Position numbers and translations under genes: made by a program. Below, piece after piece: positions 52,017 to 60,990 of a stretch of 64,000 nt of DNA; within the stretch, counting starts at the first letter, position 1, and the number at the start of each line of letters is the position of its first letter. The notes beneath the pieces are model-generated. The model had not been told where the DNA came from. It saw nothing but the letters and a program-made list of their open reading frames with translations, and ran no database searches. The DNA comes from 66-474 sp035281745 (lineage in GTDB: Bacteria; Pseudomonadota; Gammaproteobacteria; Xanthomonadales; Rhodanobacteraceae): assembly GCA_035281745.1 (NCBI GenBank), contig DATEDI010000036.1:38910-102909 (forward strand), in the 5' to 3' direction.

Positions 52017-53204
52017 TCAAGACGCCTGCCAGCAGCGTTGCGCGGCCGCCAATCCGGCGCCGGCCTCGAACGCATGTCCACGCGTGCGCAACACTTCCTC
52101 GAGCGCAGCCAGCAATCGCAATACGAACTGCGGTTGCGAGCCGTAACCCATCAAGCCAACCCGCAGCATGCGCGGCTTGAACGGGCCGAGTCCGGTCGCG
52201 ACTTCGATGCTGAAACGGTCCAGCAACGCTTTTCGTATTTCGCCTGCATCCGATCCATCGGGCAGCAGCACGCCGGCCACGGTGTGCAGGCTGTGTTCGG
52301 GCGCTGCCAATATCTTCAGTCCCAGCGCTTCGACGCCGGCGCGGAATGCTTCGAAGTTGCGCTGATGACGTGCCCAGCGATGCTCGCATCCTTCGTTGTG
52401 CAAGCCGAGCAATGCCGCGCGCAGCGCGTATATCAGCGGCGCCGAGATGGTGTGGTGGTATTGGCCCTGGTACCAGTACTTTTCCAGCGCCAGTACGTCC
52501 AGGTAAAAACTCGACACCGGGGATTTGCGCCTGCGCACACGCTCCATCGCGCGTTCGTTCAACGTCAGCGGCGCCATGCCGGATGGTGCGCCGAGCGCCT
52601 TCTGGCTGCCGCTGTAGCAGACATCGACCCCGGCGGCATCGATATTGATCGGATGGCCGCCCAGCGATGCCACCGTGTCCACGATCAGCAGCGCGTCGAC
52701 TTCATGCGCCGCGGCGGCGATGTCGGCGATGCCATTCTGCGCGACGCCAGTCGAGGTTTCGCCGTGCACCACACCGACCACGCGCGGGCGAACCCTGCGG
52801 ATCGCGTCGCGTATCCGATCCGCGTCGAGTGGAGTACCCCATGGCGCATCGACCCGCGTCACTCTCGCATCCAGGCGTTCGGCCATCGCCGCCAGGCGCT
52901 CGCCGAAATAGCCCATGCTGCCGATGACGACCGCGTCGCCGGACTCGATCGTGTTGCTGAGGGCTGCCTGCATGCCGGCGGTGCCGGTTCCAGACAGCGC
53001 GATCGCGAAATCGTTGGTGGTCTGGAAGGCTTCGCGCAGCAGCACCTTGAGTTCGTCGAAGATTCGCAGCATCGCCGGGTCGGCATAACCCAGCGACGGC
53101 AGCGTCATCGCACGCAACACCTCGGGATCGAGTTCGCTCGGTCCCGGGCCCAGCAACACCCGGGTCGGCGGATACAGCGGTGCTCCGTTGATGTCGATGG
53201 TCAC
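52017..53204 (-). CDS. serine/alanine-glyoxylate aminotransferase family (class V PLP)
   Basis: A 395-residue class V aminotransferase. LLGPGPSELDPEVLRAM is the opening of the alanine/serine-glyoxylate and serine-pyruvate transaminases. SGTGTAGMQAAL binds PLP phosphate, DTVASLGGHPINID has the PLP-nitrogen Asp and YSGSQKALGAPSGMAP carries the Schiff-base Lys202. It converts glyoxylate to glycine at the expense of alanine or serine, so it fits the neighbouring glycolate oxidase. The start is GTG at 53204, with AAGG about 11 bases before it. The frame continues upstream through a REP-like element and is not believed. Confidence 0.9.
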   Translation of the reverse strand: MTIDINGAPLYPPTRVLLGPGPSELDPEVLRAMTLPSLGYADPAMLRIFDELKVLLREAFQTTNDFAIALSGTGTAGMQAALSNTIESGDAVVIGSMGYFGERLAAMAERLDARVTRVDAPWGTPLDADRIRDAIRRVRPRVVGVVHGETSTGVAQNGIADIAAAAHEVDALLIVDTVASLGGHPINIDAAGVDVCYSGSQKALGAPSGMAPLTLNERAMERVRRRKSPVSSFYLDVLALEKYWYQGQYHHTISAPLIYALRAALLGLHNEGCEHRWARHQRNFEAFRAGVEALGLKILAAPEHSLHTVAGVLLPDGSDAGEIRKALLDRFSIEVATGLGPFKPRMLRVGLMGYGSQPQFVLRLLAALEEVLRTRGHAFEAGAGLAAAQRCWQAS

Positions 53205-53626
53205 GCTCGTTTCGCCTTCAGCAAGTTCGACGCAGAATTTCCAGCGCAAGGATAACGCGCACCGCAGCGTGCCATCGCCGACGATGAAGCAATCGGCAGC
53301 GGACCGCTCGTGTAGGTTGGTGTTGAGCGCAGCAAAGCCCAACGGTTTTTGGACGGCTGTTGGACTTCTCCCGAAACAAGTCCTGGAAAAAACCCAACCT
53401 ACAGTACTGTCCATTGCAGCGTGGCGACCCCGCCCATAGCTTGCAGCTATGCCTGCATTCGGGTTTTTCATTGGTGACGCCCGCCGCCGGTTGGGTAGGA
53501 TTGGCAAGATGTGTCGGCCAGCGGTGTTGACGGCGGCGAGGAGTATGGGGTGCGAAATGCGAAACATGATCCCGACGTGACGCATTGCCGAGGGGATGTC
53601 GTGTTCGCGATGGGACAAGACGACTA
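53205..53626. other. divergent intergenic region (aminotransferase / SSS symporter)
   Basis: A 422-bp gap that contains a REP-like element at 53311-53403 and otherwise no recognisable gene. Promoters for both flanking genes must lie here; no convincing -35/-10 or operator was seen. Confidence 0.45.
53311..53403. repeat. REP-like element with tgtaggttgg/ccaacctaca ends
   Basis: It starts tgtaggttggtgttgagcgc and ends with the inverse aacccaacctaca. The outer arms pair over about 10 bp around a 70-bp loop that itself contains a gcgcagc motif. This is a different family from the GGGCGGG type at 28.3 and 51.7 kb. Confidence 0.75.
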
Positions 53627-55144
53627 GTGCTTGACCTCGCCATCATCGTCATCTACCTGATCGTGATCGCGGCGATCGGGCTGCGCATCAGTGGCAGGCA
53701 ACGTTCCGCGACCGACTACTTCGTCGGCGAACGCGACCTGTCGTGGTGGGCGGTGTGTTTCTCGATCGTCGCGACCGAGACTTCGACGCTGACCGTGATC
53801 AGCGTGCCGGGGGTCGCGTATCTCGGCGCCTACGGTTTTGTCGAGCTGGCGTTCGGTTACCTGCTGGGGCGCAGCATCGTCGCGATCGTGCTGCTTCCGC
53901 TGTATGCGCGCGGCAATCTGGTCAGCGCCTACCAATACCTGGGAATACGTTTCGGGCCCAAGGTGCAAGGCCTCGCATCGGCGACGTTCCTGGTCACCCG
54001 CCTGCTCGCCGAAGGCGTGCGGCTTTTCGCGTCCGCAATTCCGATCGCCTTGCTGCTCGCGGCCATCGGCGTGCACGCGAGCTATCTGGTCATCATCGTG
54101 GTGCTGGCCGGAGTGACCGTCGCCTACACCTACATCGGCGGCATTCGCGCGGTGGTGTGGACCGACGCGATCCAGATGATGCTCTATCTCGGTGGTGCGC
54201 TCCTCAGCGTCGGCATCCTGCTGCACGGGACGTCGCTGGCCGACCTCGGCCACGCGTTCGCGGCCGGCAAGTTCGAAGTCTTCAATTTCCACGCGCCAAT
54301 CCTGACGAGTCCTTTTGCATTCGTGGCCGCAATCTTCGGCGGCGCCGTGTTCACGATGGCCTCGCACGGTGCCGACCAGCTGATGGTGCAACGCATCCTC
54401 GCCTGCCGGAACCTGCGCGACAGCCGCAAGGCCATGGTCGGTAGCGCGGTATTCGTGATGGCGCAATTCGCGTTGTTCTCGTTGGTCGGCACGCTGCTGT
54501 GGATCAAGTTCGGCGGCCAAACGCCGGCGCAACTGGGCTTGAGCGGCCCCGACGACCTGTTTCCGGAATTCATCATTCGCGGTTTGCCGCCGGGCATATC
54601 GGGCCTGATGGTCGCCGGCATTCTCGGCGCGACGATGGGTTCGCTGTCGTCGGCCATGAACTCGATGTCCAACTCGACCCTCACCGACCTGATCCGCCTG
54701 TTCGGTCGCCGCGACTACGGCGACAAGACGATGCTGCGGATCTCGCGGATTTCGACGCTGTTCTGGGCCGGCGCAATGATGGGTTTCGCGTCGATGTTCA
54801 CCGACACCCACAGCCCGGTCGTCGTGCTGGGATTGAGCATCACCGGTTACACCTATGGCGCGTTGCTGGGCGCGTTCCTGCTCGGGTTGTTGATCAAACG
54901 CGCCAATCAGCGCGACGGCGCGATCGCCTTCATCGCCACCGTGGTCATCATGGCCATTGTCGTGCTCACGGTGAAAATCCATGGCCACTCCCTGGCATTT
55001 ACATGGTACGTGCCGATCGGCGTGGCGATCACGCTGCTGGTCGGCGGCGGGCTGTCATTGACCCATCCACAGGAACAAAGGGTTTTTGCAGGCAGCGTCC
55101 CCAATGACCCGGACGTACAACGCCGTGCGGCCGGGCCGCAGTGA
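53627..55144 (+). CDS. sodium:solute symporter (SSS family)
   Basis: A 505-residue protein with about 13 transmembrane helices. It begins MLDLAIIVIYLIVIAAIGLR with the SSS pattern SGRQRSATDYFVGERDLSWW, and contains SIVATETSTLTVISVPG (sodium-site region) and GILGATMGSLSSAMNSMSNS. It fits the sugar/sialic-acid-like branch rather than the proline one, but specificity is not readable. In this position it may take up MurNAc or GlcNAc into the cytoplasm, since no PTS transporter is present and a kinase gene follows. The start is GTG at 53627; the upstream TTG at 53585 is rejected as unconserved. Confidence 0.88.
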   Translation: MLDLAIIVIYLIVIAAIGLRISGRQRSATDYFVGERDLSWWAVCFSIVATETSTLTVISVPGVAYLGAYGFVELAFGYLLGRSIVAIVLLPLYARGNLVSAYQYLGIRFGPKVQGLASATFLVTRLLAEGVRLFASAIPIALLLAAIGVHASYLVIIVVLAGVTVAYTYIGGIRAVVWTDAIQMMLYLGGALLSVGILLHGTSLADLGHAFAAGKFEVFNFHAPILTSPFAFVAAIFGGAVFTMASHGADQLMVQRILACRNLRDSRKAMVGSAVFVMAQFALFSLVGTLLWIKFGGQTPAQLGLSGPDDLFPEFIIRGLPPGISGLMVAGILGATMGSLSSAMNSMSNSTLTDLIRLFGRRDYGDKTMLRISRISTLFWAGAMMGFASMFTDTHSPVVVLGLSITGYTYGALLGAFLLGLLIKRANQRDGAIAFIATVVIMAIVVLTVKIHGHSLAFTWYVPIGVAITLLVGGGLSLTHPQEQRVFAGSVPNDPDVQRRAAGPQ

Positions 55145-55425
55145 TGGCCCAGCGCAGATGAGGCAACGTCACCGGCACATCGAATCCATGATGCCGATCA
55201 CTGCACAAATCCCGGCTTTCTCCGGTAGGATGCCGGGAAATCGATGCATGGCTTTCCGGCCGCCAAAAACCGCGTGCGCGCTCAGCGGTTTCATTTTCCA
55301 GTCGTTCCCGACGATCGAAAAATGCTGGCACGTCTTCGCGCCGGCCCGGACTGTCGCATGCCGAGGTTTCAACCGGCGGCCGGCATGGGAGATGTCGATC
55401 GCGATGCGAAGTGAAAGAGGTTCAG

Positions 55426-56772
55426 ATGGACAAGTTTCTGATTGACGGCGGGGCGCCGCTGCGCGGCGACATCCGCGCCTCCGGCGCCAAGAATGCCGCG
55501 CTGCCGATTCTGGCGGCCTCCCTGCTGACGGCGGAACCGCTGCGTCTTCGCAATATCCCGCAACTGCAGGATATCGTGACGATGAACACGCTGCTGGGGC
55601 AAATGGGCGTCAAGCTGAGCCTCGGCGCCAACATGCAACTGGATGTCGACGCCAGTGACGTGCACGCCTGCTTCGCGCCGTACGATCTGGTCAAGACGAT
55701 GCGCGCGTCGATCCTGGTGCTGGGGCCGTTGCTGGCCCGCTTCGGCGAGGCGGACGTGTCGTTGCCGGGTGGCTGCGCGATCGGCGCGCGGCCGGTCGAC
55801 CTGCATCTGCAGGGCCTGATGGCGATGGGTGCCGAGATCTCGGTGGAGGAGGGCTACATCAAGGCGCGCGCGAGCCGGCTCGTCGGCGCCGACATCCTGC
55901 TCGAGAAGGTGACGGTCACCGGCACCGAAAACCTGATGATGGCGGCCACGCTCGCGAAAGGGCGCACGGTCATCGCCAACGCCGCGCGCGAACCGGAAAT
56001 CGTCGATCTAGCGAACTGTCTGCAACGCATGGGCGCCCGCATCGAGGGCGCGGGCTCCAGCGTCATCACGATCGAAGGCGTCGATCGGTTGCATGGCGCC
56101 TCCCACGACGTGTTGCCGGACCGGATCGAAACCGGCACCTACCTCGTCGCCGGCGCGATCACGCGCGGCAAAGTGCGCATCCATGACACGCAGCCCAAGT
56201 TGCTGCTTGCGGTGTTGTCCAAGCTGCAGCATGCGGGCGCGCACATCGAACTCGGCGATGACTGGATCGAACTCGACATGCGCGGCCGGCGTCCCTGCGC
56301 CGTGGACATCACGACGTCGCCCTATCCCGGTTTCCCCACCGACATGCAGGCCCAGTTCTGCGCGCTGGATACGGTGGCGGAAGGGTCGGGCGTGATCATC
56401 GAGAACCTGTTCGAGAACCGCTTCATGCACATTCTCGAACTGCAGCGGATGGGCGCCAAGGCGAAGATCGAGGGCAACACCGTGATCATCACCGGCTGCG
56501 AACACCTGACGGCCGCGCCGGTGATGGCGACCGATCTGCGGGCGTCGGCCGGCCTCGTGCTTGCCGCACTGGTGGCCGAAGGCACCACGGAAATTCGCCG
56601 CATCTATCACATCTACCGCGGCTACGAAGAGATCGAGAGCAAGCTGAAGCAACTAGGCGCATCGATCCGCAGCCTCGCCGATGACGAGCGAAGCACGCCT
56701 GCCGGCAACGACGCGGGCTCTGCAATCGGCAGTCCGGCCGCCGCGTCGGCGTCATTGTCTTCTGCGAACTGA
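55426..56772 (+). CDS. murA: UDP-N-acetylglucosamine 1-carboxyvinyltransferase
   Basis: A 448-residue enzyme that adds enolpyruvate from PEP to UDP-GlcNAc, the first committed step of peptidoglycan synthesis. It starts MDKFLIDGGAPLRGDIRASG, holds KNAALPILAASLL, and LPGGCAIGARPVDLHL supplies Cys117, the fosfomycin-sensitive catalytic residue. The body ends near KQLGASIRS at about 420. A Ser/Ala/Gly-rich tail of about 30 residues follows that other MurA proteins lack. Its place in a MurNAc catabolic cluster is unusual; it may be the sole cell-wall copy or a second one. An AGAGG ribosome site precedes the ATG at 55426. Confidence 0.96.
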   Translation: MDKFLIDGGAPLRGDIRASGAKNAALPILAASLLTAEPLRLRNIPQLQDIVTMNTLLGQMGVKLSLGANMQLDVDASDVHACFAPYDLVKTMRASILVLGPLLARFGEADVSLPGGCAIGARPVDLHLQGLMAMGAEISVEEGYIKARASRLVGADILLEKVTVTGTENLMMAATLAKGRTVIANAAREPEIVDLANCLQRMGARIEGAGSSVITIEGVDRLHGASHDVLPDRIETGTYLVAGAITRGKVRIHDTQPKLLLAVLSKLQHAGAHIELGDDWIELDMRGRRPCAVDITTSPYPGFPTDMQAQFCALDTVAEGSGVIIENLFENRFMHILELQRMGAKAKIEGNTVIITGCEHLTAAPVMATDLRASAGLVLAALVAEGTTEIRRIYHIYRGYEEIESKLKQLGASIRSLADDERSTPAGNDAGSAIGSPAAASASLSSAN

Positions 56773-56793
56773 GCGCCTGGGTCGTCACGTCGA

Positions 56794-57789
56794 GTGGTCA
56801 GGCCCCATCACGACTCCGAAGATCGAAGCAAAGCCTCGGCGCAAATCTTGTTGGCCGTGGATGTCGGGAGGACTGGCTGCCGCGCCGCGTTGTGGCGCGC
56901 CAACGCGGCGGAACCCGAAGCCATTGCCGACGGTGACGGCAGCCTCGGCTTGGGCGCCGCGAATGGCACCGATGTTGCCGAGGCGGCCATTCTCGCGATC
57001 GTCGAGCCGTTGCTGAAGGCGCATGGCGTGGACTGCATCGATGCCGTTGGCGTGGGCACGCCCGGCGCGCTGCAGGCGCCTGCGTCGGCGCGACGATTGG
57101 CCGAACGGCTTGCCCGAGCATTGCCGGCCCGCGCGGTCGCGGTGACGAGCGACGCCATCACTTCGCACGCCGGTGCGCTCGGCGGCAACCCGGGCGTGGT
57201 GTTGGCGGCGGGTACCGGCGCGGTGACCGTCGCGATCGGCGCCAATGCGCGGTTTCGCCGGGTGGATGGCTGGGGCCCGTGGATCGGTGACGAAGGCAGC
57301 GGTGCGTGGCTCGGTCGTCACGGCTTGCAGGCGGCGGCACGGGCTGACGACGGCCGCGGACCGGCGACGACCCTGACCGAAGCCGCGGCCCGGCAGTTCG
57401 GCTCGATCAGCGAACTCGCGGTGAAGCTCGGTTCCGATCCCAACCCGGCACGCAGCATGGCGACGTTTGCACCGGCCGTGGCCGACGCGGCGCGCAACGG
57501 CGATCCGGTTGCCGCACAGTTGATCGAAGCGGCTGCGGCGGCGCTGGCCCGTTCGATGATTGCGGCCGCCGAGGCACTGCACGTCTCAGCGCCAGTGACC
57601 GCGGTCGTCATCGGCGGCCTCGTGAATCTCGGGCCGGTTCTGCTCGACCCGCTGCACGCGGCTCTCGATCGGAGCGGCGCCAAACTGCAGCTGCAGCCGG
57701 CGAAAGGTACATCCATCGACGGGGCCCGCCACCTTGCCCTTGTCGACGACGGCATCCATGAGCCTTGGGTGGCGCGAGCGAAAGGATAA
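56794..57789 (+). CDS. BadF/NagK-type amino-sugar kinase (MurK-like)
   Basis: A 331-residue ASKHA kinase of the BadF/BadG/BcrA/D family. LLAVDVGRTGCRAALW is phosphate loop 1, GVVLAAGTGAVTVAIGA phosphate loop 2, GWGPWIGDEGSGAWLGR the conserved block and VVIGGLVNLGPVLLDPL the adenosine motif. Clostridial MurK, the MurNAc/GlcNAc kinase, belongs to this family. Here the gene lies 21 bp downstream of murA and 5 bp upstream of murQ, so phosphorylation of MurNAc to MurNAc-6-phosphate is the natural role. GlcNAc could be a second substrate. The start is GTG at 56794; the first 17 residues are unconserved and a shorter start is possible. Confidence 0.85.
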   Translation: MVRPHHDSEDRSKASAQILLAVDVGRTGCRAALWRANAAEPEAIADGDGSLGLGAANGTDVAEAAILAIVEPLLKAHGVDCIDAVGVGTPGALQAPASARRLAERLARALPARAVAVTSDAITSHAGALGGNPGVVLAAGTGAVTVAIGANARFRRVDGWGPWIGDEGSGAWLGRHGLQAAARADDGRGPATTLTEAAARQFGSISELAVKLGSDPNPARSMATFAPAVADAARNGDPVAAQLIEAAAAALARSMIAAAEALHVSAPVTAVVIGGLVNLGPVLLDPLHAALDRSGAKLQLQPAKGTSIDGARHLALVDDGIHEPWVARAKG

Positions 57790-57794
57790 AAACA

Positions 57795-58727
57795 GTGAGC
57801 CCGTCCGTGCACAAACCTGCGCAGCAAGATACCGCGCTCGACGTCCTTGCCACCGAATCCGTCCAACCGGACCTGGACGATCTCGATCGTCGCCCGACCA
57901 ATGAACTGGTACGCACGCTCGTGGAAGGCCAGCGTGCCGCGCAAAGCGCGGTCGAGGCTGCCGTCCCGGCGATCGCTGCCGCTGCGGAAGCCATCGCCGC
58001 GCGCTTGAAACAGGGTGGACATTTGTTCTATGTAGGCGCCGGCACCTCGGGTCGGCTGGCGATTCTCGACGCGTCGGAATGTCCGCCGACGTTCAACACT
58101 TCTCCGGAATTGGTGGTTGCGCTGATCGCCGGTGGTCCGGCTGCGGTGCAGGAAGCCGTCGAAGGCGCGGAAGACGATGCCGACGCCGGTGCCGCCGATC
58201 TGCGGGCACGGGATCTCGGGCCGAATGATGCCGTGGTCGGCATCGCCGCTTCGGGGCGCACGCCGTACGTGATCGGTGCGTTGCGTTACGCACGTGAGGT
58301 GGGGAGTCATGCCGTCGCGATCGTCAACAATGCGCGGAGCGCACTGGCCGACGTCGCCGACATCGCCATCGAGTTGTTGACGGGGCCGGAAGTCATCGCC
58401 GGCTCGACCCGCCTTTGCGCGGGCACCGCGCAGAAAATCGCATTGAGTACCTTGTCGACCGCGGTGATGGTGCGGCTCGGCAAAACGTACGGCCCCTATA
58501 TGGTCGACGTGCGCGCGACCAATGCGAAACTTCGCAGGCGCGCGTTGCGGATGGTCCAGCAGATCACCGACGCAGACGAAACCGTCGGTGCCGCGGCGCT
58601 GGAGGCGACGCAAGGGCGTGTGAAGCCTGCGGTCGTGATGCTGCTTGGTGACTGTGATGCGGATGAAGCCGAACGCAGGCTCGCGGCGACCGGCGGGCGG
58701 GTGCGTGAAGCTTTGGCGAAGGATTGA
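57795..58727 (+). CDS. murQ: N-acetylmuramic acid 6-phosphate etherase
   Basis: A 310-residue SIS-domain lyase that splits MurNAc-6-phosphate into GlcNAc-6-phosphate and D-lactate. FYVGAGTSGRLAILDASECPP carries Glu95 (catalytic), EGAEDDADAG the second Glu, and GIAASGRTPYVIGALRYA the phosphate-binding SIS loop. The C-terminal helices match MurQ to the end. The start is GTG at 57795 with a strong AAAGGA ribosome site. The frame upstream belongs to the kinase gene. With the kinase before it and NamZ/AmiE-like genes upstream this completes a MurNAc salvage route. The usual MurR regulator is not in the window. Confidence 0.95.
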   Translation: MSPSVHKPAQQDTALDVLATESVQPDLDDLDRRPTNELVRTLVEGQRAAQSAVEAAVPAIAAAAEAIAARLKQGGHLFYVGAGTSGRLAILDASECPPTFNTSPELVVALIAGGPAAVQEAVEGAEDDADAGAADLRARDLGPNDAVVGIAASGRTPYVIGALRYAREVGSHAVAIVNNARSALADVADIAIELLTGPEVIAGSTRLCAGTAQKIALSTLSTAVMVRLGKTYGPYMVDVRATNAKLRRRALRMVQQITDADETVGAAALEATQGRVKPAVVMLLGDCDADEAERRLAATGGRVREALAKD

Positions 58728-58755
58728 CCCGACCGGCGGAAGCGCTCATCCGAGC

Positions 58756-60855
58756 CTAGTTCTCTTCATCCCGCGCCGCGTGCGATCCACCCGCCTGGCC
58801 GTCCTTCAGCGCCATCACCACCAGTTGTTCGACGGCGTCAATCATCCGCAATCTGGTTGCTGCGGCCGGCTCGCGTGCCTGCAGGAAATCGGCCGTGGTT
58901 TGCCTGGCCCACGCTTGCGGCGCTGGCTGTTTCTGGTCGATGTAATCGAGCGCCTGCAAGCCGATCTTCGACAGCGTCACCAGCGACTGCGCCAACGGCT
59001 TGACCGGATGCAATGCCGGCGAAGGTTCAATCAACGCCTCCAACGCCGGATCGTTGGCAATCCATTGCTCGAGTTGCGCGCGAATCTGCTGCTCCGTGTC
59101 GGTGTCGGGATGCTCCACGAACCGGTCGACCCATTCGTCGAACCGGATCGCCGCCCACGGGTTGGCGGTCGCGGCATCGGCGATCGACGCAAGTGGCGAA
59201 TAGATTGTGTAATGGCCGGTCGCCATCCTTTGGTAGCCACGGACCGGTGAGATCACGTCGACCAGAACCTGCAAGGGTTCGGTTTCGTGCCGCCCCGTCA
59301 GCTGGCGCAACAGTACCCCTTGATTGCGAATCTGCGTCAGGCCCGATTCTTCCAGCTGCAGGTTCACGACGCGCAGACGCTTGTACATCCACGGAACGTC
59401 GCGCACATCCTGCGGTGACCACAGGCGCTCCGCGATGGCGGCAGCGCTCGGCCAGATGCGGGAATCGATCGTTTCGGGCCGCACAAGCTCGCTCCACATC
59501 TCGGCTTCACCGCCCAGGATGTTGCGGCGGACCGAGCGCGCGAGATGCGTGCCCGGTGGAATGGGATCGTTGAGGTAGGCGTCCGAGGCCGGGTAGAGCA
59601 GGTCGAGATAGTAGCCGTTCGACAGGATCGTCCGGTGGCCTTCGCGCGCCGCCTGGTACAGCGAATCCTTGCCGCGCCAGCTCTGGATGATCGCGCCTTT
59701 CTCGAGTCCGGGTTGCAGGATTTCGTCCCAGCCGATGATCTGCTTGCCGTCGGCCGTGATCATCGCCGCGAGTTTCTGGATGAACTGTGTCTGCAGCGCG
59801 GTATTGGATGTGATCGCAGGCTGCATGTAGGCCTGGATCGTCGGGTTGTTGCTCCACTGCCGGCCCGAATTTTCGTCTCCGCCGATGTGGATGTAGGGCG
59901 CAGGGAAGAGGCTCGCCATCTCCTTGAAGAAGCGGTCCAGGAAACGATACGTTTCCGGATTGCTGGGGTCGAATGCCGGGTTCTTGCCGCCGAAACGCGT
60001 GTACAGATGGTAGGGTCCCGGTGCGCTGGCCAGTTCCGGGTGGCTCACCAGCCAGCTCACGGCGTGCGCGGGCAAATCGAACTCGGGCACCACGATGATG
60101 CCGCGATCATCGGCGTATTGGATGATTTGTCTGATCTGGTCCTGTGTGTAGTACTGCCCGTTCGAGCCCAGTTCGGTCAACTCCGGGAACACCTTGCTTT
60201 CGATGCGAAAGCCCTGGTTGTCGCTCAGGTGCAGGTGCAGCACATTCAACTTGACCGCCGCCATGCCGCGAAGGTTGCGCTCGATGACATCCACGGGTTG
60301 GAAGTGGCGGGCCACGTCGATCATCAGGCCGCGCCATTCGAAGCGCGGTTTGTCGCTGATGTCGACGGCAGGGAAGTAGTAACCGCTTGAATCGGACTGC
60401 AGCAACTGCCGCAACGTCTGCAGACCATGCAACGCACCGAGGCCACTTTCCGCCGTCAACACGGCGTGGCCCGAATCGATGCGCAGGCTGTACGACTCGT
60501 CTTCGCCGATCTTGAGCACGCCGGGACGACGCACATGGATGACGAGTTTCGTTTGCCCGCCAGCGGAGTCGGGCGTCACCCCGTGCTGATCGAAATCGAT
60601 GCCGGAACGCCGCTGCAAGCGTTGCAGCAACCGGGTGGCAGCGGCGTACACGCGCTGTCCCGGTTGGCCGGTAACCGCGATATCGAATTGCTTGCTCAGC
60701 GCAAGACGGCCTTCATGCAGCCGGACGTGCTCCGGCCACGGCATCAGGTTCATGCCGGATTGCTGCAGTGGGACCGAAACGTCGTCGGCAAACGCCGAGG
60801 CAGCGGTGAGTGAAAGCATCAACGCAAACGCAAAAGCCGATATCAATTTCGCCAC
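58756..60855 (-). CDS. GH20 beta-N-acetylhexosaminidase
   Basis: A 699-residue secreted enzyme (signal peptide about 1-24). A GH20b N-terminal domain (about 40-165) is followed by the catalytic barrel with HLHLSDNQGFRIESK and IHIGGDENSGRQW, in which Asp327-Glu328 are the substrate-assisted catalytic pair. A helical C-terminal region (about 520-699) follows. It removes terminal GlcNAc from chito-oligosaccharides or GlcNAc-MurNAc fragments and could play the NagZ-like role here. The start is GTG at 60855, with GGGAGG nine bases upstream and a good signal peptide. ATGs further up lie inside a REP-like repeat and are rejected. Confidence 0.9.
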   Translation of the reverse strand: MAKLISAFAFALMLSLTAASAFADDVSVPLQQSGMNLMPWPEHVRLHEGRLALSKQFDIAVTGQPGQRVYAAATRLLQRLQRRSGIDFDQHGVTPDSAGGQTKLVIHVRRPGVLKIGEDESYSLRIDSGHAVLTAESGLGALHGLQTLRQLLQSDSSGYYFPAVDISDKPRFEWRGLMIDVARHFQPVDVIERNLRGMAAVKLNVLHLHLSDNQGFRIESKVFPELTELGSNGQYYTQDQIRQIIQYADDRGIIVVPEFDLPAHAVSWLVSHPELASAPGPYHLYTRFGGKNPAFDPSNPETYRFLDRFFKEMASLFPAPYIHIGGDENSGRQWSNNPTIQAYMQPAITSNTALQTQFIQKLAAMITADGKQIIGWDEILQPGLEKGAIIQSWRGKDSLYQAAREGHRTILSNGYYLDLLYPASDAYLNDPIPPGTHLARSVRRNILGGEAEMWSELVRPETIDSRIWPSAAAIAERLWSPQDVRDVPWMYKRLRVVNLQLEESGLTQIRNQGVLLRQLTGRHETEPLQVLVDVISPVRGYQRMATGHYTIYSPLASIADAATANPWAAIRFDEWVDRFVEHPDTDTEQQIRAQLEQWIANDPALEALIEPSPALHPVKPLAQSLVTLSKIGLQALDYIDQKQPAPQAWARQTTADFLQAREPAAATRLRMIDAVEQLVVMALKDGQAGGSHAARDEEN

Positions 60856-60874
60856 TTTATGGAGCCTCCCGATC

Positions 60875-60971
60875 ATTCCGGCGAAAGCCGGGATGTGTTT
60901 GCAGGATTGCAAACACGAACAATCCACTTAATGCCCACGACAGCAACGTGTATCCCGGCATTCGCCGGGAT
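60875..60971. repeat. pair of REP-like hairpins between GH20 and TPR-sulfotransferase 2
   Basis: Two inverted-repeat units, attccggc...gccgggat at 60875-60894 and atcccggc...gccgggat at 60952-60971, lie about 57 bp apart. They resemble the attcccgc elements near 47.6 kb. Confidence 0.7.
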
Positions 60972-60990
60972 GATGGGACCTTCGACGTCT

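Noticed and set aside
53205..53618. N-terminal extension of the aminotransferase
   Set aside because: The frame is open to 53618, but it crosses a REP-like element and adds unconserved sequence. The family begins at the GTG at 53204.
60856..60927. ATG starts for GH20 at 60876 or 60927
   Set aside because: They lie in or beside a REP-like hairpin and lack a ribosome site. The GTG at 60855 has GGGAGG and opens a good signal peptide.
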